From the NCBI GenBank assembly GCA_033439255.1, contig CM065881.1, positions 1 through 64,000 of the forward strand: a stretch of 64,000 nt of DNA, given 5' to 3'. Position numbers and translations under genes: made by a program. The DNA is from Hericium rajendrae. Its lineage: Eukaryota; Basidiomycota; Agaricomycetes; Russulales; Hericiaceae. Below are positions 1 to 10,212 of this stretch, piece by piece (positions within the stretch are counted from its first letter, which is position 1; each line of letters starts with the position of its first letter). The notes under the pieces were generated by a model, which worked only from the letters and a program-made list of their open reading frames with translations, was not told the DNA's origin and searched no databases.

Positions 1-35
1 CGTTCAGTTACGTATTGCTAAGGTTAAACAGACGA

Positions 36-287
36 CTACAAACGGAATCGACGAGCCATACGGGGATTGACGATGAGACGGTTGACGGTTTCACCGTCGT
101 CGTTGAGAGAACGACCGGCGAGAACGTAGCAGATGAAGCGCTGAGCATTGAACGCAGCGGTGTCTGGCTCGCGATTCTGGTTGACGAGGCGGAACTCCTC
201 GAACAAGTGACCTGCCTCCTTGACGAATGACTGGAGGCTGATTTGCTTCAGCTCCTGATCTTCGTCGGGGTAGTTTGCAGCTGCCAT
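36..287 (-). CDS. Small hypothetical protein (82 aa, possibly a first exon)
   Basis: An open frame on the minus strand starts at the ATG at 287 and reads an acidic N-terminus followed by a likely helical segment containing QSFVKEAGHLFEEFRLVNQ. I do not recognise the family. An upstream in-frame ATG at 320 would add 11 residues, but the 287 start is followed directly by the acidic segment and looks more natural. The frame stops at 36. A possible donor (GTATGG) lies shortly before the stop, so the real gene may splice and continue off the left edge of the window. The region upstream (288-480) is the likely promoter. Amino-acid composition looks protein-like rather than random, but there is no motif to name. 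Confidence 0.45.
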   Translation of the reverse strand: MAAANYPDEDQELKQISLQSFVKEAGHLFEEFRLVNQNREPDTAAFNAQRFICYVLAGRSLNDDGETVNRLIVNPRMARRFRL

Positions 288-480
288 ATGGAATGAGTTG
301 GGGTGGAGGGGTTGGGACAAAGGTGAAAGGCGAAGGGTTGAGTTGGGAGTTGGGTGAAGACTGTGGTAGACTTTGAAGGGGATTCAAAATCTAGGTGGGA
401 TAACCAAATGAGGACGGTTTATATATGTGTGAGCGAGGAATGGGGTTGAAATGAAACATGGCAGATAATCTGTAATTGAT

Positions 481-573
481 CGATTTGAGGAACGAATGAT
501 GTTAAAATGAGCGATTTGAGGAACGAATGATGTTAAAATGAGCGATTTCAGGAACGAATGATGTTAGAATCAC
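481..573. repeat. 31-bp tandem repeat, three copies
   Basis: Three consecutive 31-bp units begin at 481, 512 and 543, each starting CGATTT(G/C)AGGAACGAATG and ending near GTTA(A/G)AAT. The third has a few substitutions, and a decayed half unit follows at about 575. The block lies upstream of the small gene at the left edge. Confidence 0.85.
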
Positions 574-639
574 TGATTGAGGAACCAGGGTTATCGATGA
601 TCAAAAATGGAGGGTATTTGAAATGATATCGATGATCAA

Positions 640-1115
640 AAAATCGAGCGTGGTCGACGCTCGTGCACGTACCCAGTCAGGGCGGGTGGGCGACGGAATA
701 ACAGGCACGGTCGAAAGATGCTCGTCTCTGCATGATTGGCGGGAGTCAATGACCGACTGAGTGCGAGACTTCGGAACATGTACGAGCGGCCGCGACGCTC
801 GTTCATGTACTGACATGTGCCTGAGTCGCCGTGTGTGAGGGTCGCGCATTTGTCGGGTGTACTGACGAGCGTCCCTGCCGCTCGTGCGTGTACAGGGTTG
901 TGCTTAACTTAAGATACACGTGAGCCTCACATAAGCGGCAAGGACGCTCGTCAGTGTACCGAGGGCTGCGTAAACGGAACGTGCACGTGACTCGTCTATG
1001 AGCTGGGTACATGCACGAGCGTCCTTGCTGCTCGTCAGTGTACCGAGGGCTGCTTGTATGGCACGTGCACGTGACACACGCATGAGCTTGGTACACTGAC
1101 GAGCGGCAAGGATGC
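640..1115. repeat. Cluster of short GAGCGTC/GACGCTC palindromes
   Basis: This gene-free stretch carries at least six hairpin-forming palindromes built on CGAGCGTC-nnn-GACGCTCG, at about 646, 787, 864, 935, 1015 and 1098. Several are imperfect, with GAGCGGC in one arm. Most are followed by short shared tails such as GTGCGTGTAC or TCAGTGTACC. The two around 935 and 1015 share longer flanks (GTGTACCGAGGGCTGC). Confidence 0.8.
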
Positions 1116-1370
1116 TCGTCAGCATGAACCTCGGCTATCCGACTTGTCCCCATTTTCATATGTCCACCTCGCTATCTTTAGTGTTCAAGGCAGGACAGAA
1201 TGGAAAACATAGCATTCATGATGTACACATTGAAAATCATTACAAGTCATTACAAGTCATTACAAACCGTTACACTGCTGCTATGATGATGATACTGCCG
1301 ATGAATAGTGCAATGTAACGGTCAGACGGGTCTGCGAGATGAAGTATATAGTCCACAAAAACAAAGACGC

Positions 1371-4300
1371 TCAGCGACGCCCGGACTTGCGACGAGGAGG
1401 GACCTGAACTGGAGCGAGGCGCAGGGGGTTGGGGTCTCCGCCACGTCCTCGAGCACCACGTCCGCCACGGCCTCCACCACGTCCACCACGGGCTCCGCGA
1501 GACGGCCCGGGCTGGGTGCCCACTGCATCCCCGAACGATGAGAAGCTGACATCGGGAACGTTGTCGATCTCCTCCGCCTCTGACTCCTCCTCCTCCTCCT
1601 CATGCGCTGCCTGCTGCAATCGGCGTCGCTCGATGTCGTCGTGTCTCATGTGGGGCTCGATGACGATGTGGCTCGGCTCGATGACAGCGCGTTTGGGCCG
1701 GCTGCTCTCCGACTTGGGCGGGGACGCGGATGGCTTGCGCTTCTGGCGCAGCGGAGGCGGGGAGGGAGAAGGGTCCTCGTTCATGCTCGACGTGCGGTGT
1801 TGGAGAGGGGTCAGGCCTCCCCCGAAGATGTCGTCGACGTCCATGGTCGGCGGCTCGGCAGGATCCTGCTCCACCAGTTGCTGCGTCGGGCGGGGGTCAA
1901 GCGAGAGATGCCGGAAGCGCTCCTGAGCTTGCTCCTGCCCGCTCTCGTCCATGAGGGTGGTGTCACGAGTGACACTGGCATCGGCGATGAGAGGGGAGGT
2001 GCGCTGGGGCGAGGGCGGCTGGGGCGAGGGCGGCTGGGGCGAGGGCGGCTGGGGCGAGGGCGGCTGGGGCGAGGGCGGCTGGGGCGAGGGCGGCCGCGGC
2101 GAGGCCGAAGACGGAGGTGGAGGCGGAGGCGGAGGCAGCGAAGAGCGGGGCCGGGGCCGGGGCGGAGGCGTATGTGGGACCGGAGGGCCCATAGGTTGTC
2201 GTGCCCGCTCAGGCGCCTTCCCTTTCCCGACGACAACGGATTCCTCCGGGGGCGGGGTGGACTCCTCTGGCGGCGGGGTGGACTCCTCCGGCGGCGGGGT
2301 GGACTTCGCACGGGACATGGACGACGAAGCAGCAGGCCGCACAGTTGATGCCTTGCTGGATGACGCGACAGGCTGGGTAGCCTGTTGCGCGGCCTTGCCC
2401 TTGGGCTGCTTAGCCTTGGGGGGCTGCTTAGTCTTTGGGGGCTTCGTGGACTTCGGGGCCTTCGGCTTCTTCGGGGCCTTGGCCTTGACCTTCTTCGGAG
2501 CTTCATCGTCGTCTTCCTTCCCGAGGGCATTGGCATCCGCCTCCATCTCCACCAGTTCGCTCTCGTCCTGGTCGGCTTCCAACGCTGTGAGAATCTTGTC
2601 TGGAAAAGGATGCTTTCAGCCAGTGGGTGGGATCGTATCACGAGAAATGGAACTTACCGAGGACGCCGCGTTTGTTTGTGAACGCCTCCATGATGCGTCC
2701 CTTGTCGAACGACAGATTGTTGAGCGCGACGTCGGGAGTGTCAGATCCGATCAGCCGATAGATGCGCACGCGCTTCTGCTGCATCTGACGCCAGATGCGT
2801 CCGATCGCCTGGCTATCGGCCGAGTCGTCCCAGACGACGTCCTACGATGAAGTTCAGAAAACAAAGCAGTTAGCGACACATATCGAAGCCGTTAGAGCTG
2901 CTTACGAGGATGATCATGATGTTGGCGAAGGTCATGTTGAGGCCCACGCCACCGACACTGGACATGATGAGGACGCGAGCGCCGTCGCGATCTTGCTTCC
3001 GGAACTCGTCAAGAATGAGCGGCCTCTGCGAAGCCTTGTGGTTGCCGTGCATCTCGATGAACTTGATGCCATGGGCCGTGAGGACCTAGATGAGAAGATG
3101 AGGTTGAACGGTCACGAGCTGCAATGACGATAGATTGACTTACGGAGGTGATGAGGGCATATGTCGCCGGGAAGAATGCGAAGAGGACAATCTTGTCCGG
3201 CCCGAGATTGTCAGGCAGAGGATCATCCTTGTCTTCGGCGATGGGGGCGGGCTCGAACACGCCGACGTCGTCGTTGTCGGGGTCAGCACGGTAAGACAGG
3301 GGAGGGGCATCGTCGACGGCAAGATGGTGTTGGGCGATGGCGATGACGGCGTCGAGCTTGCGGGAGGGGTAGCTCTGGTACGTCGTCAGGTCGACGGGGT
3401 AGACGATGTTGGGGATGTCGTTGTTGGCGGCGGGATGAATGAGAGCACAGCGGAAGTTCAGGTAGAAGTCCTAAAAGTAAAATAAAAGAGAGTCAGGTAA
3501 ATCAGAGGCGAGGAAGGGTGAGCAGCGAGCGTCCGGGACGCTCATGCGTATCCACAGTCACGGGCGCTTGCCCGCAGTCGCGACATGCGCGAGCGTCGCG
3601 GACGCTCGTGCGTATCCACAGTCATGGGCGCTTGCCCGCAGTCGCGACATGCGCGAGCGTCGCGGACGCTCGTGCGTATCCACAGCCATGGGCGCTTGCC
3701 CGCAGTCGCGACACGCGCGAGCGTCGCGGACGCTCGAAATTTTCTCCCGAATGACAATCGCTCGAACTCACCTTCGAGGCACCCCGTCTTCCCTCCTGCG
3801 TGTGCACAGACTGCTCGAGCAGCGCCTCCAGTGCATCATACTCATGCTGGTAGAGCCGCATCGTAAAGATGTGCTCCGTGTACGGCCGCAAGGTCAACAG
3901 CGGCTTCCCCTCCCAATCCACCGATGCTATCGTCCGCCGGATGACGAGCCCCGAAAAGTGTTCTCGCATTTGCGCGACGTACGGGGCCATCTCCTTCGAC
4001 ACCTCGCTGACCGTGTCGGTATCCGCACCCCGAAGCACGTTGGTGACCGACTCGGGGTCGACGGCCCGTTTCTTACGGTCCTTCCGCAGCCCACGTATTT
4101 GCGCCCGGTTCATGTCGCGTGCCTCCGCGTCGTTGGAGATAAAGAACTCGATTCGCAATGCCCGTCCGACATTCCACAGGTCCTGCAACAAGAACAACAG
4201 GGTCAGTCCAGTCGGTCGTGCAACCCGCCACCAGCCTTACCATGGCCTTGCTCGAGACCGGTGTCGCTGACATCCCCAGGACCCCATGCGACATGGATGC

Positions 4301-6840
4301 TAATGCCGTCACTCCCATGAAGAACTGGCCAATGTTGCGGCACTGATGGATCTCGTCGATCACCGCAAGACCCCACTGCCGCCCGAATACCGTCTTCGCA
4401 GCCATCTCCTTGGCTTGCGCCCCCATGCGCACCTCTGGCGCCTTCGACGGGGTGTTGCGCGTGTTCGAGAGGGCAACTTTCCCCGTGTTCCCCAAGGTCT
4501 GCAACCCAACGACGTCAGTGCTCTGCTCAACCACACCCAGATCATGTCCACGTACCGGATGTGAGACCACCATGATCCTCTTGTGCGGTGGTTGGTTCGA
4601 TTTGTCGAACACCTCCCACACTGGCTGCTGCGAGTTGTATGTCCCCAGACACAATGCAATGTCGAAGGACGCCGGCCCCAAGTACCTGTGAAGCTCAACC
4701 ACGATCTGGTCCACCAAACTCACCGGCACCACAATAATATGTGGACGCGCGAGCTCCTCCTTCTTGAGGGCTTTCAGCCACCAGTCGGTCGCTGTGAACA
4801 TCCCATCAGTGCCCTGGCTCACTGACGAACCAAAATGGACTTACAAACAGCAAACATCCCCGGCAGCTGGCCTTCGCCTTGCTCCGCGATGGTCATGGTC
4901 AGGTCGACCAACCACGCGTAGACAGCGATGGCCCCGACCGCCTGCAATGTCTTGCCCAGGCCCACTGCATCCATGTTGAGCGTGGGCCGAAGCTTGATGA
5001 TATTGTTGAGGATCTTCAGAATCCCCGCCAGCTGATGCCAGCGCGGCGCAAATGGGACGGGGGGCGGGGACAGTGCCGCCCACGCCTGAGTCTCCCACGG
5101 CGTCACGACACCCTCTGGATCCACCGTCGTGTTGAAGAAAGGGAGCGTGGTGCGCCCCAGCCGTGCCCACAGGTCGTCCAGCGACAGGGTCTGGAACTCT
5201 GGGATGCCGTTGTCCCATTGCATGACGATCTCGTCGTCGACCATGAGCGAGGGCAGCAAAAGGACGTCGTCGTCGTCGGAGGCTTCCGTCATGGCATCCA
5301 GCTCAGCCTGAAAGACCCGTGCCCAACGCTGGACGTCAGCCCGCGACGCAAGCTGTTTGGCTATGTCGCGAAGCCACTTGGGTAATTCTATGGTTGGCGG
5401 GCAATTTAGTTAGTTTGTTGCAAGAAAACGGATCATATTCACTTACTTGTCGCGTCCCCCTGTCGCACACCGTCCCCACGCTTGGAACTTTTCACCCCCA
5501 ACCCATCCATCAAATCCAACAAGAACCCCCTCATGTCCTCGAAGGAGCGTTGTTGGTCACTGTTGTATATAAACATCTCGAAGACCGGCTTCATCATCTT
5601 GAAACGGTTACTGATGTAGCGCAGCCGTGCCAACCGGATCTTCTCGCCGTCCCTCTTCAACTCTGCAACAGACGTCCAGTCAGCATTTCGCTCTCGCACA
5701 GGGAACCCCCCCTGCGCGCAATCTGTGCAGCGGACGAGCGTCCTGGACGCTCGCGCATGTCCTGGCTCGCGTACCCACGGAGGTCACGTGCCGGAAGAGT
5801 GGGCACGCGAGCCAGGACATGCGCGAGCGTCCAGGACGCTCGTCCCTGTCCTGGCTCGCGTGCCCACTCTTCCGGCACGTGACCTCTCGTGATCCCCGTG
5901 AACGCGTGAGCCCGGACACGCGCAAGCGTCGAGGACGCTCATTCCTGCCACTGCACCGCTGGCACCCACCGCTTGATGTCCGCTATCACGGGCATGCCGC
6001 GGCTGGTACACGCACGAGCGTCGAGGACGCTCACGCTTGTGCCCTCGTGTGCAGGCATTGATGCCACAACATAGAACGTGGACTCACCGTTCTTTATTTC
6101 CTCAAACTCCGTCTTGAACGGGCCCAGTCGAGCCCACGACCGCGCCACCATCTGCTGCTCCCTGTGCCATTGCAGCGCCATCCATCTCCTCACAAACTTC
6201 TGCACCGCCGGACGGGCACCCCCCGGTTGCCGTCGATCACCGTTCATCGTGTCCGGGTACTTGGTATCGGCCCCAAACCATGCCTCGGCAATCTTCCCGA
6301 ACTGCCAGTCGATCCCGGCGTCCTTCATGTCCGGAAACTACAGACATCCCATATTCAGCAACATCAACCAAATCAAGAAATCGGTTCCACTTACCGTCCC
6401 ATCGGACCGCGACTGCGCCAACTCTTTGGGGTGGGCACCCGATCCTTCCAGGATGTCATACACGCTTTGCGTGAGCGTCCACTTCTTCATCTTCGACGCG
6501 ACCCATCTGTTCCACAAGGTCCGCCCTTCAGAGTCGACGCGGATGTCACCTTTGCCCACGCTCTCCCGCTCGCCCGCCGGTGTCGATGCAAACTTCTTCA
6601 CGTACGCCCGGACCTTCTCCAAGCCCGTCGAGCCCGCTGTCCCCCAATCGTCACTGTTCTCCACCGCCCACGGTGCCCCTTCGAAGCCGATGGCGACCTG
6701 CCACGTTGGCCAGGTCCAGCACTCTTCGTTCGTCTCCACCGACAAGTTGAGGAGAGTGGAGCCATAGGTTTGGTGATCCTGCACCGGTCGATCAGTTATG
6801 CTCTGTGACTTGGACAATGAACCACAATTACCTTTCCCAT
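1371..6840 (-). CDS. SNF2-family DNA-dependent ATPase/helicase-like protein
   Basis: Multi-exon minus-strand gene. In order, I see an N-terminal region of unknown fold (6778-5440), then a helicase core. Motif I is DAVGLGKTLQ near 4960 (usual form DEMGLGKT), the Walker B box is DEIH near 4360, motif III is LGMSATPV near 4275, motif V is GGVGLNM near 2950, and motif VI is QAIGRIWRQ near 2800 (usually QAIGRAHR). This order is that of SNF2/Rad54-type translocases, which move on duplex DNA and remodel chromatin. The C-terminus (2580-1371) is low complexity: Lys/Pro-rich, six PPSPQ repeats, TPPPEES repeats, then an RGG-like segment. The start is uncertain. ATG at 6840 gives MGK, then an intron to 6778 keeps the frame; an alternative is ATG at 6817. 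Two introns carry palindrome arrays. Introns were judged by eye, so exon edges are approximate. Confidence 0.8.
1995..2310 (-). repeat. In-frame tandem repeats coding PPSPQ and TPPPEES
   Basis: Within the SNF2-like gene, a 15-bp unit repeats about six times (2005-2094) and codes for PPSPQ on the minus strand. A 21-bp unit repeats three times (2247-2310) and codes for TPPPEES. Both lie in the disordered C-terminal tail, and their copy number is likely to vary between strains. Confidence 0.85.
3520..3742. repeat. Intronic array of four palindromes with homologous spacers
   Basis: Four GAGCGTC-nnn-GACGCTC palindromes at about 3527, 3590, 3656 and 3718 are separated by near-identical spacers of about 45 bp that include GCGTATCCACAG and GGGCGCTTGCCCGCAGTCGC. 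The unit length is 62-66 bp. The array occupies an intron of the SNF2-like gene, between the exon ending near 3770 and the one starting near 3480. Confidence 0.85.
5725..6045. repeat. Second intronic palindrome array
   Basis: Palindromes at about 5735, 5821, 5920 and 6012 lie in an intron of the SNF2-like gene. The first two also sit in a larger inverted repeat: GTCCTGGCTCGCGT at about 5758 reappears reversed at about 5808. The whole 5725-5860 block could therefore fold as one long hairpin in the transcript. Confidence 0.8.
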
Positions 6841-6884
6841 TGTTTTTGTTTTTGATGTTGTTGTGGTTGTGGTTGTTGCTGTTG

Positions 6885-7012
6885 TTGCTGCTGGTGCTGC
6901 TGGTGCTGCTGGTGCTGCTGGTGCTGCTGGTGCTGCTGGTGCTGCTGGTGCTGCTGGTGCTGCTGGTGCTGCTGGTGCTGCTGGTGCTGCTGGTGCTGCT
7001 GGTGCTGCTGGA
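6885..7012. repeat. 9-bp minisatellite (CTGCTGGTG), about 13-14 copies
   Basis: A nearly perfect array of the 9-bp unit CTGCTGGTG. Read on the minus strand it is CAG CAG CAC, which codes Gln-Gln-His in one frame. It sits immediately upstream of the likely ATG of the SNF2-like gene (6840). The QQH frame does not join the next exon in phase through the visible donor at 6831, so it is more likely 5' untranslated than coding. Confidence 0.85.
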
Positions 7013-7439
7013 ACGGGCGAAAGTCGCTAGCGCTACAATACCCTTCTACTCGTTTATATATAATAACCACCCATCCTCCTCATGCCGACCCTGAACCTCA
7101 AGCTCGCCGCACGGCAACGAAAATTTTCCTTAATTCGCCGCATGTCATCACAGATTTCCTTCTAATCAGGCTTCTGCACTCATTATCCAATAGCGGCGAT
7201 CATTTCATCATCCCCGATCGCATCACCATCGGCACGTTCCTCACCCCCGTTTTCCTATTCCAGTCATATTGTAGCCATCCTTCCTCTTTGGTCGACGCTC
7301 ATCCGGCACTTTTCTGCCTTCTTATTTCATCTCATACATTCTTGACTCATCATCCATTCAATCAATCAATCAGTGTGCCTGTACGCGCACGGCGTGTCAG
7401 GCCATGCGGCTAAGTGTCAAGGATGCTTCCTCTGCGACA

Positions 7440-7665
7440 CATGTCACACGCCTCGTGCTGTCTGCATGGGCAAGCGTCCTCGACGCTCATCGCTGTCTTG
7501 GATGCCGCAGATGTGTTCGGTTCATGTCACGTGTAGGAGCGCCCTCCACGCACGAGCGTCCTTGACGCTCCTCACTGTCCCGAAGTCTGCACGCACTCCA
7601 GCATGTGCTGCGCATGTCCGCGCTCTCCACACAGACGAGCGGGAAGGACGCTCGTCCGCAGTACG
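7440..7665. repeat. Palindrome cluster upstream of the SNF2-like gene
   Basis: Three palindromes of the same family at about 7470, 7552 and 7634, spaced 82 bp apart, within 7080-8140, a stretch without a convincing gene. Shared spacer words include TCACTGTC and GAAGTC(T/C)GCA. Confidence 0.8.
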
Positions 7666-7724
7666 TTACCCTTCCTCTATCTGACTGTGCTGCTCACCAA
7701 AAAATGCAGGGTCGTTGAGATGTT

Positions 7725-7862
7725 TCCTGCACCTGGCATGCCCGTCTCCCTTCGCAATATACCCGCCAAGTATAATATCACCCTCCATCTGTAGACACAT
7801 GGTTTCCACTGCATCCTCGAGAACCTCCGCCGCTCTTCATTAACCTCCAAGATTCCTCTACT
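7725..7862 (+). repeat. Direct repeat, copy 1
   Basis: About 130 bp that reappears at 8433-8567. Shared text includes GGCATGCCCGTCTCCCTTCG, AAGTATAATATCACCCTC, ACACATGGTTT and CCTCCGCCGCTCTTCATTAA. There is no long open frame in common. Confidence 0.8.
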
Positions 7863-8141
7863 ATTACCCACATGACGCCGCAGCAATTGTACATGTTTGG
7901 TTGTAACTGCTTTCGCGCGTCTGCAATGCAAGGGAACACGAAGTGAACTAGTGCTGCAGAATCTGTGAGAAATGATATCAATCTTTGCCCCCTTCCCCCT
8001 AACCACCATCCATTGTAATCGGATGATGTAGTGAATATAGAGGCATAAAAATGGAAATCACACATCACACAATTAGCTCAACGGATATCTTATAGACCCA
8101 CAGCAAATACGGTACACGAGAAATCAACGACAGACATCTTA

Positions 8142-8374
8142 TGCCCTAAGCTGAGCCTGAAGATTGTTCTCGAGGGGACCCCTGGGGCGAATGAACTGCA
8201 CGTAAGCGCCATCCCTGAACCAAAGGTCAGAACAAATCGAGCGGAGCAAAACAGGCCACGTACTGGACGACAAGCTTATCCTCCTTGAGCTTGGGGTAGT
8301 CCTCGCGGTTGACGTTGGTGAAGCCCCACTTGCACGAGACGATGATCTTCTGGCGACCGGGGAACTTGTTTCAT
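8142..8374 (-). pseudogene. RPL10: 3' fragment of the 60S ribosomal protein uL16 (RPL10) gene
   Basis: On the minus strand an exon reads [20 protein letters not shown] and runs on to KLVVQ. It is followed by an intron of about 45 nt (donor GTACGT, acceptor TTCAG) and a last exon DGAYVQFIRPRGPLENNLQ. This is the conserved C-terminal part of eukaryotic RPL10, which lines the 60S tRNA-binding region. The splice rejoins in frame to VVQDGAYVQ. Upstream of the Lys in KFPGRQ, homology stops abruptly and the sequence becomes the local direct repeat. About two thirds of the protein is absent, so this is a dead partial copy. Because the intron is kept, it was copied from DNA rather than from mRNA. Confidence 0.85.
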
Positions 8375-8432
8375 CTACTATGCATACACTTTCTATACCC
8401 GCCTGCTTGAGGAGCAGACACCCCTCGAGATG

Positions 8433-8567
8433 TCTCTTGCAGCTGGCATGCCCGTCTCCCTTCGCAATATACCTGCCAAGTATAATATCACCCTCTGACA
8501 CATGGTTTTCACTGCATCCTCGAGAGCCTCCGCCGCTCTTCATTAACCTTCAAGATTTCATCTACTA
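8433..8567 (+). repeat. Direct repeat, copy 2
   Basis: Second copy of the block at 7725-7862, with a small deletion after ATATCACCCTC. It lies just beyond the broken edge of the RPL10 fragment. The word TTTCATCTACTATGCATACA occurs both at its end (about 8560) and at the fragment edge (about 8370), so the RPL10 piece is bracketed by repeat sequence. Confidence 0.8.
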
Positions 8568-8639
8568 TGCATACACCTTCTACACCGTCAGCGAGCACCC
8601 CGCAGTGCGCATTCACGATTCGTGCACATGTCAGCACTC

Positions 8640-9030
8640 TCTGCACAGCCGAGCGTCAAGGACGCTCGTCCCTGTCTGGGAGTTCGTACATCTCTGAGTG
8701 CTCGTACCTCTCTCTGCCATAGGTGTGCCACGTCTCAGTGCTCTCCACACGAATGAGCGTCCTCGACGCTCATCACTGTCTAGGAGCCCACAGACGTCTT
8801 CGGTTCATGTCACGTGCAGCAGCGCTCTCTACGCGCGAGCGTCCTCAACGCTCGTCCCTGTCTCGAAGTCCGCAAGCACTGGAGCACGTGTTGCGCACAT
8901 GGTCAGTGCTCTCTCTGCAGCCGAGCGTCAAGGACACTCGTCTTCGTTCTAGAGCCCACAGATGCTCAAATGCACATGACTCCTCTCTGACACAGGTTAT
9001 GTGCACCAGCGCACTCTGCACAGCTGAGTG
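8640..9030. repeat. Palindrome cluster, rightmost
   Basis: Palindromes at about 8650, 8754, 8835 and 8922 (the last with ACACTCG), plus a decayed one near 9020, spaced 80-105 bp. Recurring spacer words are CGTCCCTGTC, AGCCCACAGA and TGTCACGTGCA. Confidence 0.8.
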
Positions 9031-9122
9031 TCCTTCATTGTTCGCCCGTGTGCCTGCATGCCAACCTGCATCCACCCTTTCTGCTGTCCACCTTAGCCAC
9101 CCTGCCCACCAACAGCACACTC

Positions 9123-9277
9123 GGTGTGGCTAGGGTAGGCAGGGCAGGCAAGGTAAGCAGGACAGGTAAGGTAAGCAGGGCGGGCAGGGTGGACAGGGTA
9201 AGCAGGGCAGGCAGGGTAGGCAGGGTAAGCAGGGCGGGCAGGGTAAGCAGGGCGGGCAGGGCAGGCAGGGTGGGCAG
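9123..9277. repeat. GCAGGG-based minisatellite
   Basis: Purine-rich array of 5-bp and 10-bp variants of GCAGGGTAAG and GCAGGGCGG over about 155 bp. The strand is strongly asymmetric (G-rich on plus), so it could form G-quadruplex structures. Confidence 0.85.
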
Positions 9278-9321
9278 ATGGGATCCACCCTGCGTCCAAC
9301 CTGGGGAGTCTCATAACCCAA

Positions 9322-9590
9322 CGCAGCACGTTGCACGTTGCACATTGCATGTAGCACGCAGCACGCAACACATAGGACGTTGCATGCAGCACGTAGCACG
9401 CAGCACGTTGCACGTTGCATACAGCACAGCATAGACGTGTTCAGCACGCAGCACGCAGCACAGCCACGTCACATGTCGGACGAACGACTTTCGACCTTCT
9501 TATCTCTTACGCCATGTCCAGAAATCCACCTTTGTCCTTTTGAGATTTTTTTCCCACACATGCAGCACGCAGCACGCAGCACGTCAGTAC
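9322..9590. repeat. GCACGCA/GCACGTT minisatellite
   Basis: Irregular array of 7-9 bp units (GCACGTT, GCACGCA, GCATGTA) at 9322-9465, with a further short block at 9562-9585. It directly follows the GCAGGG array. Confidence 0.8.
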
Positions 9591-9599
9591 ACCGTGTGC

Positions 9600-10205
9600 T
9601 GCCAGATTTATATTATTAGGATCACGGCCGAGCGCCTTTTAGACGCCCGATGCTGAGCCACCTGCCACGTGACCCGGTGCACCTCGGTGCACCGGACTGC
9701 ACCGGTTAGGCGCCCATACAAGCGCTTGACAGTGGCGCCTATCGGGCTATGCCGACCGACGCTCGACTGCGTCACGTTGTCGGTTCAGCTGTGATCCGCG
9801 GGCCGAACGGCCCGCCCGGCCTGGCGCACCGTGCACCATGCACCGCGCACCGGTTGACCCACATTAGTCCGCAGCTGACTGATGTCGTGCTTATCGCGCG
9901 CTTTTCGCGATTGGCCCGATAACGTCCGTGCGTTCTTAACGCCATTGGACGATATGGTTTGTTCCTCCGCCCGTTGTTCTAAGTCTGTTATCTCTCGGAC
10001 TTTAACGAGCGCTCTCGCTCCGAACGAGCGCTCACGGTAAGCTTATAAGGAGCTGACTACCTACTGAAGAGTCTCCAGACGAAAGTCGTTCACTAGCTGC
10101 ACAGCCGGTGAATTCTATAGGTAGCTCCTCAGTATACTACTTTACGCGCCCCCCTCCCCAACCCAACCCAACCCAACGCAATGAAGGGGCGCCCGTAGGG
10201 TCGCT
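9600..10205. other. Gene-free GC-rich region of unknown origin
   Basis: No protein-like frame is visible. The stretch contains small hairpins (GCGGGCCGAACGGCCCGC at about 9799, GGTGCACCTCGGTGCACC at about 9682), repeated CGAGCGCTC words at 10004-10036 and a TATA-like TTATAAGG at about 10044. It could be part of an old LTR of a different element, but I cannot show matching ends. Confidence 0.3.
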
Positions 10206-10212
10206 GATATGA

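Noticed and set aside
1951-2850. Plus-strand Gly-rich protein over the SNF2 tail
   Set aside because: It is the antisense reading of the PPSPQ repeats and the charged tail. The minus-strand frame is continuous with the helicase core.
6798-7094. A plus-strand poly-leucine/valine protein
   Set aside because: It is only the complement of the CTGCTGGTG minisatellite and has no other protein-like features.
8142-8374. A functional RPL10 gene
   Set aside because: Only the last third is present and the sequence upstream is a local repeat, so no complete protein can be made.
640-9030. A CRISPR array
   Set aside because: The repeats are short palindromes with variable loops, the spacers share sequence and vary in length, some copies lie in introns, and the genes are eukaryotic. 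No cas-like gene is present.
10140-10185. Telomere-like repeat (CCCAACCCAACCCAACCCAACG)
   Set aside because: The unit is CCCAA, only about four copies, and internal to the window; fungal telomeres use TTAGGG.
9600-10205. 5' LTR of the copia remnant
   Set aside because: It shares no sequence with the LTR at 10865-11107 and has no matching TGTTAG/CTAACA ends.
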